Of a DNA stretch of 64,000 nt, positions 38,006-46,364 are shown piece after piece (position 1 is the stretch's first letter; each line of letters begins with the position of its first letter). A model generated the notes under the pieces. The model was given only the letters and a program-made list of their open reading frames with translations, made no database searches and was not told the DNA's origin. The position numbers and the translations under genes were made by a program. The DNA is from Zhihengliuella sp. ISTPL4 (GTDB taxonomy: Bacteria; Actinomycetota; Actinomycetes; Actinomycetales; Microbacteriaceae): assembly GCF_002848265.1 (NCBI RefSeq), contig NZ_CP025422.1, forward strand, positions 1,392,717 to 1,456,716. The letters are read 5' to 3'.

Positions 38006-39248
38006 GATTGACCTCGCCGCCTTGCGGTCTCGGACACCGCTGCATCCTCGTCGTACTGCGCGCCGCGGAGATCCCTATGAACTATGGCGCGGACGCGCTC
38101 TCGGCCATTGGGCCCTCGCCGAGGGCGAGCACGCGCCTTCGTGGCTTCGGATGCGGAAAGACGAGGCACGCGAGCGCGTGCTGGCTCCCCACAACCGTGA
38201 GCGCATTCTCCGCGTGATGGCGGTTCTGGATCAGTGGCGGACTGCGACCGTCGAACAGGTGGAGGCGCTCGCTGACGTCGAAGGGCTATCTCGCGGTCGC
38301 ACGAGCCTCGTAAGCGCGCTGTGGAATGCGGGTCTGGTCGACGTGGGTCGCTGGGGTCACACCTGGGGACAAGTCCCGCCGCGGGAACAGCTCCTCCTGC
38401 GACCTGCCGGTGACTCCGGAGCGGTGCAGGATCTAGCGTCCGTGCTCGGGTGGGCCGATTGGTTCTCTGTCACCGCCGGTCTCGGTTTCGATGCCTCCCG
38501 TCAGTATGCGCGCCACAACGTGCTCGCCACGGAGTTCGGTCTGAGGATGGCCGAGCACGGACAGGTAGGTATGGTGCTCGGAGAGAAGCTTTCCTCCTGG
38601 GAACTGCTCGTAAGGCCCGTACCGGGCGCGCCGGATCTTCCGCGTGGCGGACAGTCAGCGGCCGACCTCACCCTCATCCGCCCTGACGGGCTGCGAGTGC
38701 TAGTGGAGATCACCGCTACCACCTCTGGCATGGACGCGAAGGTCCGACGCCTCGCCAAACTGCTTCACCAGCGGCCAATGGCCTGGACCGGTCTGACGGC
38801 GGTCTTCGTCATCGTTCCGCGACACGACAAGCCCGACAGCACACGCGCCGACCTCAGGGTCGTGACCCGCGCTATTGAGCGCGCGGTTCGTTCTTTCCCC
38901 GGAATGGCCGGTGACCCGACCGCGGCCAAGATCGGCGTCGTCACGTGGCGGGCGCTCTTCCCCCGAAACGGTACTGCTCGCCAGGACTTCGGAACGCTGC
39001 CGACGATGGTAGCGACCGGCCCACCAAGCGCGCGGTGGCAGACGTCGCGACTGCTTGATCCGGCGACGTTTCCTTTCCAACCGAAAGATCCTGAAAGCAT
39101 CCAAGCGGTGCTGCGGAACACCATCACCTTGAGGGGCATCCCGGCATCGCTGCGTCCCCACGGCACAGAACTCCCCACAGGAGGAGGGAAGGTGAAGCTG
39201 CGCAAGCGGCACGATCCGTCCCTCGCGCGGCTCATGCTTATGGGCTGA
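37998..39248 (+). CDS. Replication-relaxation family protein
   Basis: This 416-residue protein is of the type annotated as replication-relaxation proteins in actinobacterial and Gram-positive plasmids and integrative elements. An N-terminal winged-helix-like part (RVMAVLDQWRTATVEQVEALADVEG, about residues 70-95, with GRTSLVSALWNAGLVDVG) is followed by a nuclease-like core. That core contains HNVLATEFGLRMAEHG, SAADLTLIRPDGLRVLVEITAT and FVIVPRHDKPD, resembling a restriction-endonuclease fold (D near 229, E-x-T near 241). It starts with ATG at 37998 overlapping the preceding gene by 8 bases. It probably acts in replication or mobilisation of the island. Confidence 0.7.
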   Translation: MTEIDLAALRSRTPLHPRRTARRGDPYELWRGRALGHWALAEGEHAPSWLRMRKDEARERVLAPHNRERILRVMAVLDQWRTATVEQVEALADVEGLSRGRTSLVSALWNAGLVDVGRWGHTWGQVPPREQLLLRPAGDSGAVQDLASVLGWADWFSVTAGLGFDASRQYARHNVLATEFGLRMAEHGQVGMVLGEKLSSWELLVRPVPGAPDLPRGGQSAADLTLIRPDGLRVLVEITATTSGMDAKVRRLAKLLHQRPMAWTGLTAVFVIVPRHDKPDSTRADLRVVTRAIERAVRSFPGMAGDPTAAKIGVVTWRALFPRNGTARQDFGTLPTMVATGPPSARWQTSRLLDPATFPFQPKDPESIQAVLRNTITLRGIPASLRPHGTELPTGGGKVKLRKRHDPSLARLMLMG

Positions 39249-39278
39249 GCCTTCACCACCAACGAAAGTCGAGACAGC

Positions 39279-39437
39279 ATGACGAAGTACCGCGACGCTT
39301 ACTGGGACCGCCTCGAAGCTCTCGAAGCAATCGAGCGCACGCGAGAGCAGGAGGAGTTCTACCAGGAGTACCGCCTCAAGGCGCTGGCGCTGCCCCCAGA
39401 TGACCGCAACCTTCCGCGAGCTCCCGCAGCCGCCTGA
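39279..39437 (+). CDS. Small charged protein of 52 residues
   Basis: This frame lies 30 bases after the replication-relaxation gene and just before a strong terminator, so it is probably the last gene of that operon. The product is highly charged and helical (WDRLEALEAIERTREQEEFY) with a Pro/Ala tail. An AAAG/GAGAC stretch, but no strong ribosome binding site, precedes the ATG. No family is recognised. Confidence 0.5.
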   Translation: MTKYRDAYWDRLEALEAIERTREQEEFYQEYRLKALALPPDDRNLPRAPAAA

Positions 39438-39441
39438 GCCG

Positions 39442-39476
39442 AAGGCCCCTCCCCGCTTGGGGCGGGGAGGGGCCTT
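39442..39476. terminator. Strong bidirectional terminator hairpin
   Basis: A perfect 15-bp stem, AAGGCCCCTCCCCGC (39442-39456) with its complement at 39462-39476, surrounds a 5-base loop. It lies 4 bases after the small plus-strand gene and 9 bases after the minus-strand resolvase stop, so it can end both convergent transcripts. Confidence 0.8.
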
Positions 39477-39485
39477 CCCGCGCGC

Positions 39486-40049
39486 TCAGTCTCCTCGAGT
39501 CACTCGGATCACCGTTGTCTTGGACGTGCCGAGCGCGCGTGCGATGGCGTTGTACGATTCCCCGCTGGCACGGAGTTGTCTGGCGAGTGCCTGCTGGTCC
39601 GGAGTAAGGGAGCTGGGACGCCCGAGGTGCTGACCCCGAGCACGCGCCGCGGCAATACCTTCCCTCGAGCGTTCCGCGATAACGGAGCGCTCGAGGCTTG
39701 CCACCCCAGCCATGATGGTCAGCACGAGCTTCCCGGACGGGCCCGACGTGGTGATCCCGTCGGAGAGAGAACGAAGGGTGATTCCTCGCTCGTCTAGCAA
39801 TTCGACAGTCCGCAGCACGCTGGCGGCGGAACGTCCTAGACGGTCGAGTCGAAAGATCAGAAGCTCGTCGCCGGGCCTCGCAGCGTCGACGAGTCGAGTG
39901 AACCCTGGACGCTCCATCGGATCGACGGTGCCGCTGCATGTGTCTTCGTACAAGCGGTCGTACCCTGCAGTGTCGAGGACGGAGCGCTGAGAGTCGTGGC
40001 GCTGGCCAGTTGTGGAGATTCGGGCGTAGGCGAAGGTGAGGGAGCTCAT
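39486..40049 (-). CDS. Serine resolvase/invertase
   Basis: This 187-residue small serine recombinase has catalytic Ser12 in FAYARISTTGQRHDSQ, followed by FRLDRLGRSAASVLRTVELLDERGI. The dimer-interface helix contains SLERSVIAERSREGIAAARARG, and a C-terminal helix-turn-helix (QALARQLRASGESYNAIARALGTSKTTVIRV) completes the Tn3/Hin-type architecture. It could resolve co-integrates or invert a segment. No invertible repeats were found beside it. It starts with an ATG at 40049 that overlaps the small upstream gene by 4 bases. Confidence 0.92.
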   Translation of the reverse strand: MSSLTFAYARISTTGQRHDSQRSVLDTAGYDRLYEDTCSGTVDPMERPGFTRLVDAARPGDELLIFRLDRLGRSAASVLRTVELLDERGITLRSLSDGITTSGPSGKLVLTIMAGVASLERSVIAERSREGIAAARARGQHLGRPSSLTPDQQALARQLRASGESYNAIARALGTSKTTVIRVTRGD

Positions 40050-40285
40050 ACCAAGACCATGCGCGGTGCAGGTCGGAAAGTCATGCCATCTGTACCGTCC
40101 GCGATGGGCGCGGGATTCCCGCGGGCAGTCCGGTCCAGAACTCCGGTCCACTCCGTGATCTTCGACGACCGAGTTTCGTACCACGACGCCCCGTCCACGC
40201 CTACCAGATCTCCGCCAGGCTCATTCCACACAGCGGGACGCAACGAATTGGCGCACCACACAATAGCGGCGCCGCGAGCGGTCAC
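40046..40285 (-). CDS. Small hypothetical protein co-encoded with the resolvase
   Basis: This frame of 79 residues starts at a GTG and ends in a 4-base overlap with the resolvase start (ATGA), a common sign of coupled genes. The product (for example IVWCANSLRPAVWNEPGGDL and DGASWYETRSSKITEW) has balanced, protein-like composition rather than the Arg/Pro-rich style of shadow frames. No family is recognised, and the absence of a good ribosome binding site keeps confidence low. Confidence 0.4.
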   Translation of the reverse strand: MTARGAAIVWCANSLRPAVWNEPGGDLVGVDGASWYETRSSKITEWTGVLDRTARGNPAPIADGTDGMTFRPAPRMVLV

Positions 40286-40376
40286 GGATCGGGGCGGAAC
40301 ATGACCACCTGCCGTCGGAACATGCGCGGGAATGGGTTATGGATATGCTGACGCTACAGACAGGCGGGGGGGGCGA

Positions 40377-41423
40377 GTGTCAAGTCAGATTGCGGTGCTC
40401 GGAGCCGGCGACGTCGATTTCCGGTTCCTTGAGGTTCGGTTCTCGGGCCCGGCCGGCGCTCGCGACGCGTTCGAACGACTCGTTGCGGACATCGTGGGCA
40501 TCGTTCATCCCGACGTTCAAGAGATCCAGGCGAATCCGGGCGACTGGGGCATCGACGCCTTCGTAGGGGACTTGGGCGAGGCTGGTGAAGTTCACGTCTG
40601 GCAGTCGAAGTACTTCATCAACGGTTTCGGACCATCGCAGCAGAGTGAAGTGCGGGAGTCGTACAAGTCCGCGCAAAAGGCAGCACACGAGCATGGCTAC
40701 AGGATTGCGTCGTGGACTCTGTGCGTCCCGTGCGAACTCGACGGTCCAATGCTCAAGTGGTGGAACGGGTGGAAGAAGCGCACGGCGAAAGTGGATGACC
40801 TAACCATCGAACTGGAGTCGGGCGGGCGCCTCCGGCGGCGACTCCAGGCCACTGCTGGTGAGGACGTGCGCCGGTTCTACTTCTCTCCTGTCTTTGCGGT
40901 GCCCGAACGCTCCGAGGACGAAGTGGAACGCGGGCTCGAGGAACTTGTCGATGAGTCGAAGTATGACGGCGCCCTCTTCGTGCGCCAGTTGGATGAAGCC
41001 GGGCTACCTGAAACCCGCTCAGCGAGGGAAGCGTTCTTCAACGCTGAAATCCTCGAACGCGAGGTCACAGACAAGGGTCTTTCGACCGAAGTCTCCGCCC
41101 TATCGACGTGGCGAGTTGCCGTGTCGTCGACGTGGTCGGTCGCATTCAACACTGCATGTCAGACGTCGCCCGAGCGACGGTTTCCTCGGCTGTATGGAGA
41201 AGTGCTTGCCGGGATCGAAGCCAGTCATGTGCGCGAAGCGGCGAGCCTGCGCGCACATGTGATTCACGGCGTTGGCCTGCTTCATCAGGCTGTGGACAAC
41301 GGACGCGCTGGATGGGTTCGGGATTGGCGAGAAGTCGCGCAGGACCACCGATCTCGCACCTCCCTGTCGAAGCCAGCGACCGGGCGCGAAGTCGATGATG
41401 AGACGGAGAACACTGATGACTAG
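40377..41423 (+). CDS. ABC-3C-type system effector with PD-(D/E)xK-like nuclease domain
   Basis: The product of about 348 residues has an N-terminal restriction-endonuclease-like domain. A helix with GARDAFERLVADI is followed by GDWGIDAFVGD (D60) and VHVWQSKYF (Q76-x-K78), the QxK variant of the PD-(D/E)xK signature. The C-terminal half (about 200-340) is helical and would be the part that docks on the ATPase system, as described for ABC three-component defence systems. It is first in a three-gene operon and overlaps the middle component gene by 8 bases. The start is either this GTG, 3 bases after a run of nine G, or the ATG at 40332. It is expected to cut DNA when the system is triggered; this is inference from architecture. 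Confidence 0.65.
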   Translation: MSSQIAVLGAGDVDFRFLEVRFSGPAGARDAFERLVADIVGIVHPDVQEIQANPGDWGIDAFVGDLGEAGEVHVWQSKYFINGFGPSQQSEVRESYKSAQKAAHEHGYRIASWTLCVPCELDGPMLKWWNGWKKRTAKVDDLTIELESGGRLRRRLQATAGEDVRRFYFSPVFAVPERSEDEVERGLEELVDESKYDGALFVRQLDEAGLPETRSAREAFFNAEILEREVTDKGLSTEVSALSTWRVAVSSTWSVAFNTACQTSPERRFPRLYGEVLAGIEASHVREAASLRAHVIHGVGLLHQAVDNGRAGWVRDWREVAQDHRSRTSLSKPATGREVDDETENTDD

Positions 41424-42021
41424 TTCGACCGCGTTCATGGATAACGCCGCATCCACGCTCAGGGCTGAATCCGTCCCGGCCTTCCGCATGGCGCAGCTCC
41501 TTCTCGTCCTCGATGGCGTTCAGCCTCCACTGAATCGAGTCGACCTCGAGCGCCTTTCCATCATCGAATTTCTCTCGGCCAATCCGTTCCTTGTGGTGGG
41601 CGACGACTCGCCGGAAGCAAACGAACTTCGCCTTCAAGGGTTTGGGCGCCACTCCATCACATACGCCTCCCCTAGTCAGCGGTTTGTCTCCCGTCGCGAG
41701 CGAGTAGCGTCTGATGTCGCTCAGTTGGTCTCCCTTGGACTTGTTCGACTGTTCGTCGCTGACAGGCAACGAGTTTTCTCCCTCACTGAGCTTGGCGAAC
41801 AGTCAGCCGAGCGACTCTGCTCGGTCTATGCGGATGCGTATCGGCTTAGCGTGGCCACTGTGGGCCCCTTGGTGATGCGGCTCTCGGCTCAAAGGATGCG
41901 CCAACGCCTCGAGACCTGGCTCCGGGTCGACCCGATGCTTTTCGACCTCATCGACGCCCCCACATACCACGAGTTCGAGGCGGAGACTTCCGGCCTCGCA
42001 TCACGCGACATGCTCTTCTAG
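41416..42021 (+). CDS. ABC-3C-type system middle component
   Basis: This 201-residue helical protein is encoded between the nuclease-domain gene and the ATPase gene. It contains the segments FRMAQLLLVLDGVQPPLNRVD and RVASDVAQLVSLGLVRLF, then VFSLTELGEQSAERL, a winged-helix-like arrangement as described for middle components of ABC three-component systems. It overlaps the upstream gene by 8 bases and precedes the ATPase by 11. The call relies mainly on gene order and size. Confidence 0.6.
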   Translation: MTSSTAFMDNAASTLRAESVPAFRMAQLLLVLDGVQPPLNRVDLERLSIIEFLSANPFLVVGDDSPEANELRLQGFGRHSITYASPSQRFVSRRERVASDVAQLVSLGLVRLFVADRQRVFSLTELGEQSAERLCSVYADAYRLSVATVGPLVMRLSAQRMRQRLETWLRVDPMLFDLIDAPTYHEFEAETSGLASRDMLF

Positions 42022-42032
42022 GACCACTACCA

Positions 42033-44093
42033 ATGACTGCCACTCGCCCTGCATTCAACGTCCGCGGCCTCCGTCTGGTCGGGCCAAACCACTCATATCG
42101 AGTCAACTTCACCGACCGGAATGATGCCGACGTGATCCGTCAGCTTTCGATAATCGCCGGCGAGATCAGCACTGGAAAGACTTCGGTGCTCGAGTTCATC
42201 GACTGGTGTCTCGGTGCGAAGGAGCACCCTGAACACGACGAGATCATGGCGAACGTACGCTCGGCTCAGCTCGCCATCGACGTGGCAGACGCGCGATCTA
42301 CCGGAGACACCGCGAGTCGATACGTTATCGAGCGAGCTCTCGGGTCGAAGAAGACTGCCGCTTACCTCTACACCGGCGATTTGGACAGCATGTCTGGAAC
42401 CCCGGTGAGGTCGTTCACTTCAGACCCCGCGGATACCGACTCTCTGTCGCACTACCTACTTCAGTTGTGCGGCCTCGCCGGTTTGCGCTTGGACGAAGCA
42501 CCAACGCAAACGGATTCGAAGACAAGCGTGCTGAGCTTCCGGGATCTACAACCCCTGTGGTTCCTGTCGAACCGACGGCTTGACAACGGTGACCTCACTT
42601 ACCACAACCAAACCGCGCGCTCCATCAAGCTGAATCAGGTCGTTAACTTCTTCTTCGGAGTATCCGATAACCAGCAGTCCTCGTTGTCGCGTGCGGTAGA
42701 AGAGCTCGGAGCTGAGGAACGCGAACTGTCGCGCGCCGTCCAGACCCTTCGCACCTTCATGACGGACGCGGGCTTCACGACGCTCGAGGAAATCACTGCC
42801 GAGTCGGACCGGCTAGGGACACGGGTCGCTGAGCTCAACGCCAAGAGGCGGAGCATCGACGCCGACATCTCCGCCCGCGGCGACTTCACGACCGAGCTTC
42901 GCGCGGCGTTCGCGCGGAGCACGAATCACGCTCGGAGAATCCAGACTGAGCTGCGTGACCGAGAGACTCTGACGCTGCGGCTCGAACCGCTCCGTGCTCA
43001 GTATGCGGACGAGATCCGCCGACTCGACCTTGTTGCGGAGTCTGTCAGCCTCTTTGACTCCCTGACCGTCGTTACATGTCCCGCGTGCCAAAGCCACTTG
43101 AAAACGTCACCGACCGTCGTCGGTGACCGATGCTCGCTGTGCCACTCGGACTTGACCTCGGATGACACCCCGCAAGATGAAGCTCCCGACCTTTCGACCG
43201 AACGACGCAACCTCGTCCGCCGGCTGAATCAGCTACTCGCATTCTCGCAGGAGGTGAGGGCAGAAGGTGACGAGCTTCGTCGCAAGCTGAGTGCGGCAAA
43301 TGATGAGGTCCAGGAGGCTCAGTCTGCTCTAGACAGCGTCTCGCGCCAAGTCGTGTCCCCGTTCCTCGCACAACGTGACGAGATACAGAAAACGCTCGGC
43401 GATGCTCGGGTAGACCTCAAGACTGCGCTTCGGGCACGCCAGATGCTGCTCCAGCTACAGCAGAAGGAAGTGGAGCTGCTGAAGACTTCAGCAGCTCTCA
43501 AGGAAGCACGGTCGAGGAAGGCTGAGTACCTAAAGCGAGCCACCCCGCGGGATACGATTCTGGCTAGGGTCGGTGACCGGATTCATGAGATCCTTCGAGA
43601 CTTTGACTATCCGAAGGTCGATCTCGTTCGGGTTGACAGGAACCTCGTCCCCTATGTGCGTCGCCGACGCTATGACCGAGTCGGCTCATCTGGGGCGATG
43701 ACTCTCATCGCCCTTGCGTGGGAGCTCGCACTCTTCGAGCTCGCGTTCGAGCAGGGAATGGGACATCCCGGCTTTCTCATTATCGACAGCCCGCAGAAAA
43801 ATCTGGTCCCAGGGTCAGTCGTCACCACCGCGCCTGAGACGCCCAGTAGCTCCGACAGTGAGGGCGAAGAGCTCGGACGCCTCATCACGACGCGAAGCAG
43901 ACACATCGTCGAGAACATCTACATGCATGTCTCGGACTGGGTTTTGAAGCACCCCGGCGCTCAGATCATTCTTGTCGACAACCAGCCGCCGTCGGTCGCT
44001 TCTCAACACACCGTCGTGCGGTACTCGCAGAATCCTGACTACCCGCCATATGGCCTTATCGAGAACGAAGACGGACGCGACCAAGACCGGTAG
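42033..44093 (+). CDS. SMC/Rad50-like ABC ATPase of the three-component system
   Basis: This 686-residue ATPase has Walker A GEISTGKTS with K49. A long coiled-coil middle follows, interrupted by a zinc-hook-like pair CPAC (C349, C352) and CSLC (C367, C370). The C-terminal ATPase half holds an ABC-signature-like GSSGAMTLIALAWE and the Walker B segment GHPGFLIIDSPQKNL. This split Rad50/RecN arrangement is that of the ATPases in ABC three-component conflict systems. It probably senses or handles foreign DNA or nucleic acid ends and licenses the nuclease effector. It converges with an XRE regulator gene 12 bases away. Confidence 0.75.
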   Translation: MTATRPAFNVRGLRLVGPNHSYRVNFTDRNDADVIRQLSIIAGEISTGKTSVLEFIDWCLGAKEHPEHDEIMANVRSAQLAIDVADARSTGDTASRYVIERALGSKKTAAYLYTGDLDSMSGTPVRSFTSDPADTDSLSHYLLQLCGLAGLRLDEAPTQTDSKTSVLSFRDLQPLWFLSNRRLDNGDLTYHNQTARSIKLNQVVNFFFGVSDNQQSSLSRAVEELGAEERELSRAVQTLRTFMTDAGFTTLEEITAESDRLGTRVAELNAKRRSIDADISARGDFTTELRAAFARSTNHARRIQTELRDRETLTLRLEPLRAQYADEIRRLDLVAESVSLFDSLTVVTCPACQSHLKTSPTVVGDRCSLCHSDLTSDDTPQDEAPDLSTERRNLVRRLNQLLAFSQEVRAEGDELRRKLSAANDEVQEAQSALDSVSRQVVSPFLAQRDEIQKTLGDARVDLKTALRARQMLLQLQQKEVELLKTSAALKEARSRKAEYLKRATPRDTILARVGDRIHEILRDFDYPKVDLVRVDRNLVPYVRRRRYDRVGSSGAMTLIALAWELALFELAFEQGMGHPGFLIIDSPQKNLVPGSVVTTAPETPSSSDSEGEELGRLITTRSRHIVENIYMHVSDWVLKHPGAQIILVDNQPPSVASQHTVVRYSQNPDYPPYGLIENEDGRDQDR

Positions 44094-44105
44094 CGACTCG
44101 CTTCC

Positions 44106-44390
44106 TCAGCGAGCCGTCACGTCCGGGTGGTTCGCCGGCACCAACTCCTGAAGCGACACCTCAAAGATCTGCGCCAAGGCTAGGAGCGTTCGCAACGTGG
44201 GGTTTGAGGGCGCACCGGACTGCGCTTCGCCACGCTCGTAGCGCTGATACGTGAATCTAGCTAGACCCGCACGAAAGGCGACCGCTTCTTGCGACAAGCC
44301 TTTCGAGACGCGCAGACGACGGATCTGAAGACCAAGCTCTGCGGCGAACTTCTGCCACTCGTCGTCAGCACTCACGTCCGTCCTCATCAC
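44106..44390 (-). CDS. XRE-family transcriptional regulator
   Basis: This 94-residue protein is essentially one helix-turn-helix domain: LGLQIRRLRVSKGLSQEAVA, FRAGLARFTYQRYERGEAQ and a last helix TLRTLLALAQIFEVSLQELV. It lies between the ABC ATPase (convergent) and a four-gene operon that runs divergently from its start, so it could control either. It starts with ATG at 44390. Confidence 0.85.
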   Translation of the reverse strand: MMRTDVSADDEWQKFAAELGLQIRRLRVSKGLSQEAVAFRAGLARFTYQRYERGEAQSGAPSNPTLRTLLALAQIFEVSLQELVPANHPDVTAR

Positions 44391-44567
44391 TCTCCAACGA
44401 TCCGATGAAGGCGCTGACCCATGGATATGTCTATGTGGCAGAATCGGTCACCACGACGCATCAACCGACGGCCGACGCCTCGCGTTTGACGATCTGCATG
44501 TGCGGCGCTGTGCATAGACCCCGGGGCGGCTCGATGCATGCCCTTCAGCCCCGAGTCTGGAGTGAAT

Positions 44568-44969
44568 GTGACAGATCTGACACCAACCTGGTGGATCGCC
44601 ACCGATGTCGAGGCGCCCCGCGAGTGGCAGGACGCATTCGAAGCGCTCACCGAGGAGAAGCGCGCAGACCATCTCGGTCTTGCCGCGGGCATCTTCGTCG
44701 CCACTGTGCGGCGAAGAACCGGCGGCGGACCCACGTTCAAGGAGCTGTTCGCTGCTCTCTTCAACGACAAGCCTCTGCACCCTGAGTGGCCCGCTGGCCT
44801 GAACTATGTCACTCGCACCGCGATTCTTCACGCGTTTCGCCTCCACGTAGCGATTCAGTGGAAACGGGGCGGATGGATCAGCTGGGACAAAGATGTTGAG
44901 CGCAGTCTCCGGGTTGGCCCGACATTCCGCGAGCGCGCTCGTGCCCACCAGGCTGCGAGGACTCAGTGA
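44568..44969 (+). CDS. Hypothetical protein, first gene of a four-gene operon
   Basis: This protein of about 133 residues starts at a GTG preceded by GGAG (44552-44555 region) with standard spacing; an ATG upstream at 44538 is less well placed. It is helical and Trp-rich (WWIATDVEAPREWQDAFEAL, GGPTFKELFAALFND, WKRGGWISWDKDVERSL). The central part is somewhat reminiscent of a winged helix. It overlaps the phosphoesterase gene by 4 bases. No family is recognised. Confidence 0.55.
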   Translation: MTDLTPTWWIATDVEAPREWQDAFEALTEEKRADHLGLAAGIFVATVRRRTGGGPTFKELFAALFNDKPLHPEWPAGLNYVTRTAILHAFRLHVAIQWKRGGWISWDKDVERSLRVGPTFRERARAHQAARTQ

Positions 44970-45781
44970 GAGCACTTGAACGCGCGTCGACCATCGATCT
45001 CCCGGATCAGCGCGTGGCGGTGTGCGGGGACTGGCACGGCAACGTCGGCTGGGTCAGGACGCTCTCTCGTATCCTGCCGGCGCTGGCACCGGACGTGACG
45101 ACGATCCTGCAGCTCGGTGACTGGTGGATCGATCCCGATGCCGTCGATGAGGCACTCGCTGACACGAACATCGACCGCATCTATGTGACGCTCGGCAACC
45201 ACGAACCGTGGTCGGACGTCACGCCGCTCCTCGACGAGCAGCCTAGTTCAGCCGTCCGAGTCTCGAAGCTCACCTGGCTCCTGGCAAGGCCCGCCAGGCT
45301 CACCATTGGCGGACGGTCGGTGCTGTCGCTCGGCGGTGCAGCCTCCGTCGACAGGCTTTGGCGACGAGAAGGCGCCGGATGGTGGCCCGATGAGCGCATC
45401 GATGACTCTCATGTGGCCGCGGCCATCGCTGGTGGTCCCGCTGATCTGATGCTGACGCACGAGTCCCCTGCCCGCACGCCCGTTCGCGCCGTACAAGAGG
45501 TGCTGCGGTCCAACCCGATGGGATTCCCTGACGAAACGCTCGCAGAGTCCGCACAGTCACGCGAGCGGGTTGCCAAAGTCTGGGACGCCATCCGACCAGG
45601 ACTGCTGATGCATGGTCATATGCATGTTGCTGGCGGCGGCGCGACCGACGACGGGCGCCGCGTGGCGAGCTTCGGACGAGACACGATGCAGGGCAGCCTC
45701 GCGTTCCTCGACCTGCGGACGCTGCGCCTAGAGGTCCCCACGGTCCAGCAGATGAGAGAGGCGGCATTCCCCGTTGGGTAA
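44966..45781 (+). CDS. Calcineurin-like metallophosphoesterase
   Basis: This 271-residue binuclear metallophosphoesterase has all motifs in order: GDWHGN (D22, H24), LQLGDWW (D52), LGNHE (N78, H79), LTHESPA (H165) and MHGHMHVAG (H216, H218, H220). It is soluble, with no export signal. Substrates of such small stand-alone enzymes vary (nucleotides, phosphodiesters, protein phosphates). It lies in a tightly overlapped operon with a VbhA-like antitoxin, inside a defence-rich region, which suggests a role in signalling or effector activity. That link is inference. Confidence 0.85.
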   Translation: MRALERASTIDLPDQRVAVCGDWHGNVGWVRTLSRILPALAPDVTTILQLGDWWIDPDAVDEALADTNIDRIYVTLGNHEPWSDVTPLLDEQPSSAVRVSKLTWLLARPARLTIGGRSVLSLGGAASVDRLWRREGAGWWPDERIDDSHVAAAIAGGPADLMLTHESPARTPVRAVQEVLRSNPMGFPDETLAESAQSRERVAKVWDAIRPGLLMHGHMHVAGGGATDDGRRVASFGRDTMQGSLAFLDLRTLRLEVPTVQQMREAAFPVG

Positions 45782-45980
45782 CGATGACCACGTCCGTACG
45801 CGAGAGGAGCGGCTGAACGGAGTCCTCGAAGCGTTCCACTCCTGCCGCCTCGACGGCCTCGCTCCGACACGTGATGCGATCCGCGACGCCTGGAACTACA
45901 TCGAGGGCCGCCGCACCCTCGACGAGATCATCGAAGACGTTCGTCGCCGCCACACCCGGAAACCCGAGAAGGAGCCGTGA
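45774..45980 (+). CDS. VbhA-like antitoxin domain protein without a visible Fic toxin
   Basis: This 68-residue protein matches the layout of VbhA, the antitoxin of the Fic-domain AMP-transferase VbhT: FHSCRLDGLAPTRDAI, then a helix RRTLDEIIEDVRRRH. The inhibitory motif of VbhA is S-x-x-x-E-G; here it reads S23-CRL-D27-G28, so the key glutamate is aspartate. It starts with TTG at 45774, overlapping the phosphoesterase gene by 8 bases, and overlaps the next gene by 4. No Fic motif (HPFxxGNGR) was found in the neighbouring genes. Confidence 0.6.
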   Translation: MGNDDHVRTREERLNGVLEAFHSCRLDGLAPTRDAIRDAWNYIEGRRTLDEIIEDVRRRHTRKPEKEP

Positions 45981-46357
45981 CCGAGGAGGAACCGAACCCC
46001 TGGGCTGAGATCGTCGGTCCGTGCTACACGGTGACCAGCATGGCCCGCACCCTCGGACGGACGGAGGCTGAGGTCATGGAGGCTGGGAACGATCTCAGCC
46101 TCCTCATGTTGCGCACCGAAGACGGCGTCTACCTCTTCCCCGTCTTTCAACTGCACGACGGCGAGGTGGTTCCAGGTCTGCGGGAGGTTCTTCTCACCCT
46201 CCAGACCGGCGTAAGCGACTCCTGGACATGGGCGCAGTGGTTGAACGTCTCGTTGCCCGAAGCGGATCCGCCCCGCAACATCACGCGGCTTATCGAGGGG
46301 CGCCTTGATGAAGCGCTACGGGACGCGCGACACGACGCTTGGTCATGGAGTAACTGA
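45977..46357 (+). CDS. Hypothetical protein, possible MbcA/ParS-like antitoxin
   Basis: This 126-residue protein starts with GTG behind AGGAG. An N-terminal helix-turn-helix-like part (VTSMARTLGRTEAEVMEAGND) is followed by a C-terminal segment (SWTWAQWLNVSL and NITRLIEGRLDEALRDAR). The latter recalls the C-terminal domain of MbcA/ParS/Xre antitoxins of RES-type systems. No RES toxin gene follows: the next gene is convergent, 7 bases away. The antitoxin idea is tentative. Confidence 0.45.
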   Translation: MTEEEPNPWAEIVGPCYTVTSMARTLGRTEAEVMEAGNDLSLLMLRTEDGVYLFPVFQLHDGEVVPGLREVLLTLQTGVSDSWTWAQWLNVSLPEADPPRNITRLIEGRLDEALRDARHDAWSWSN

Positions 46358-46364
46358 TCCGAGA

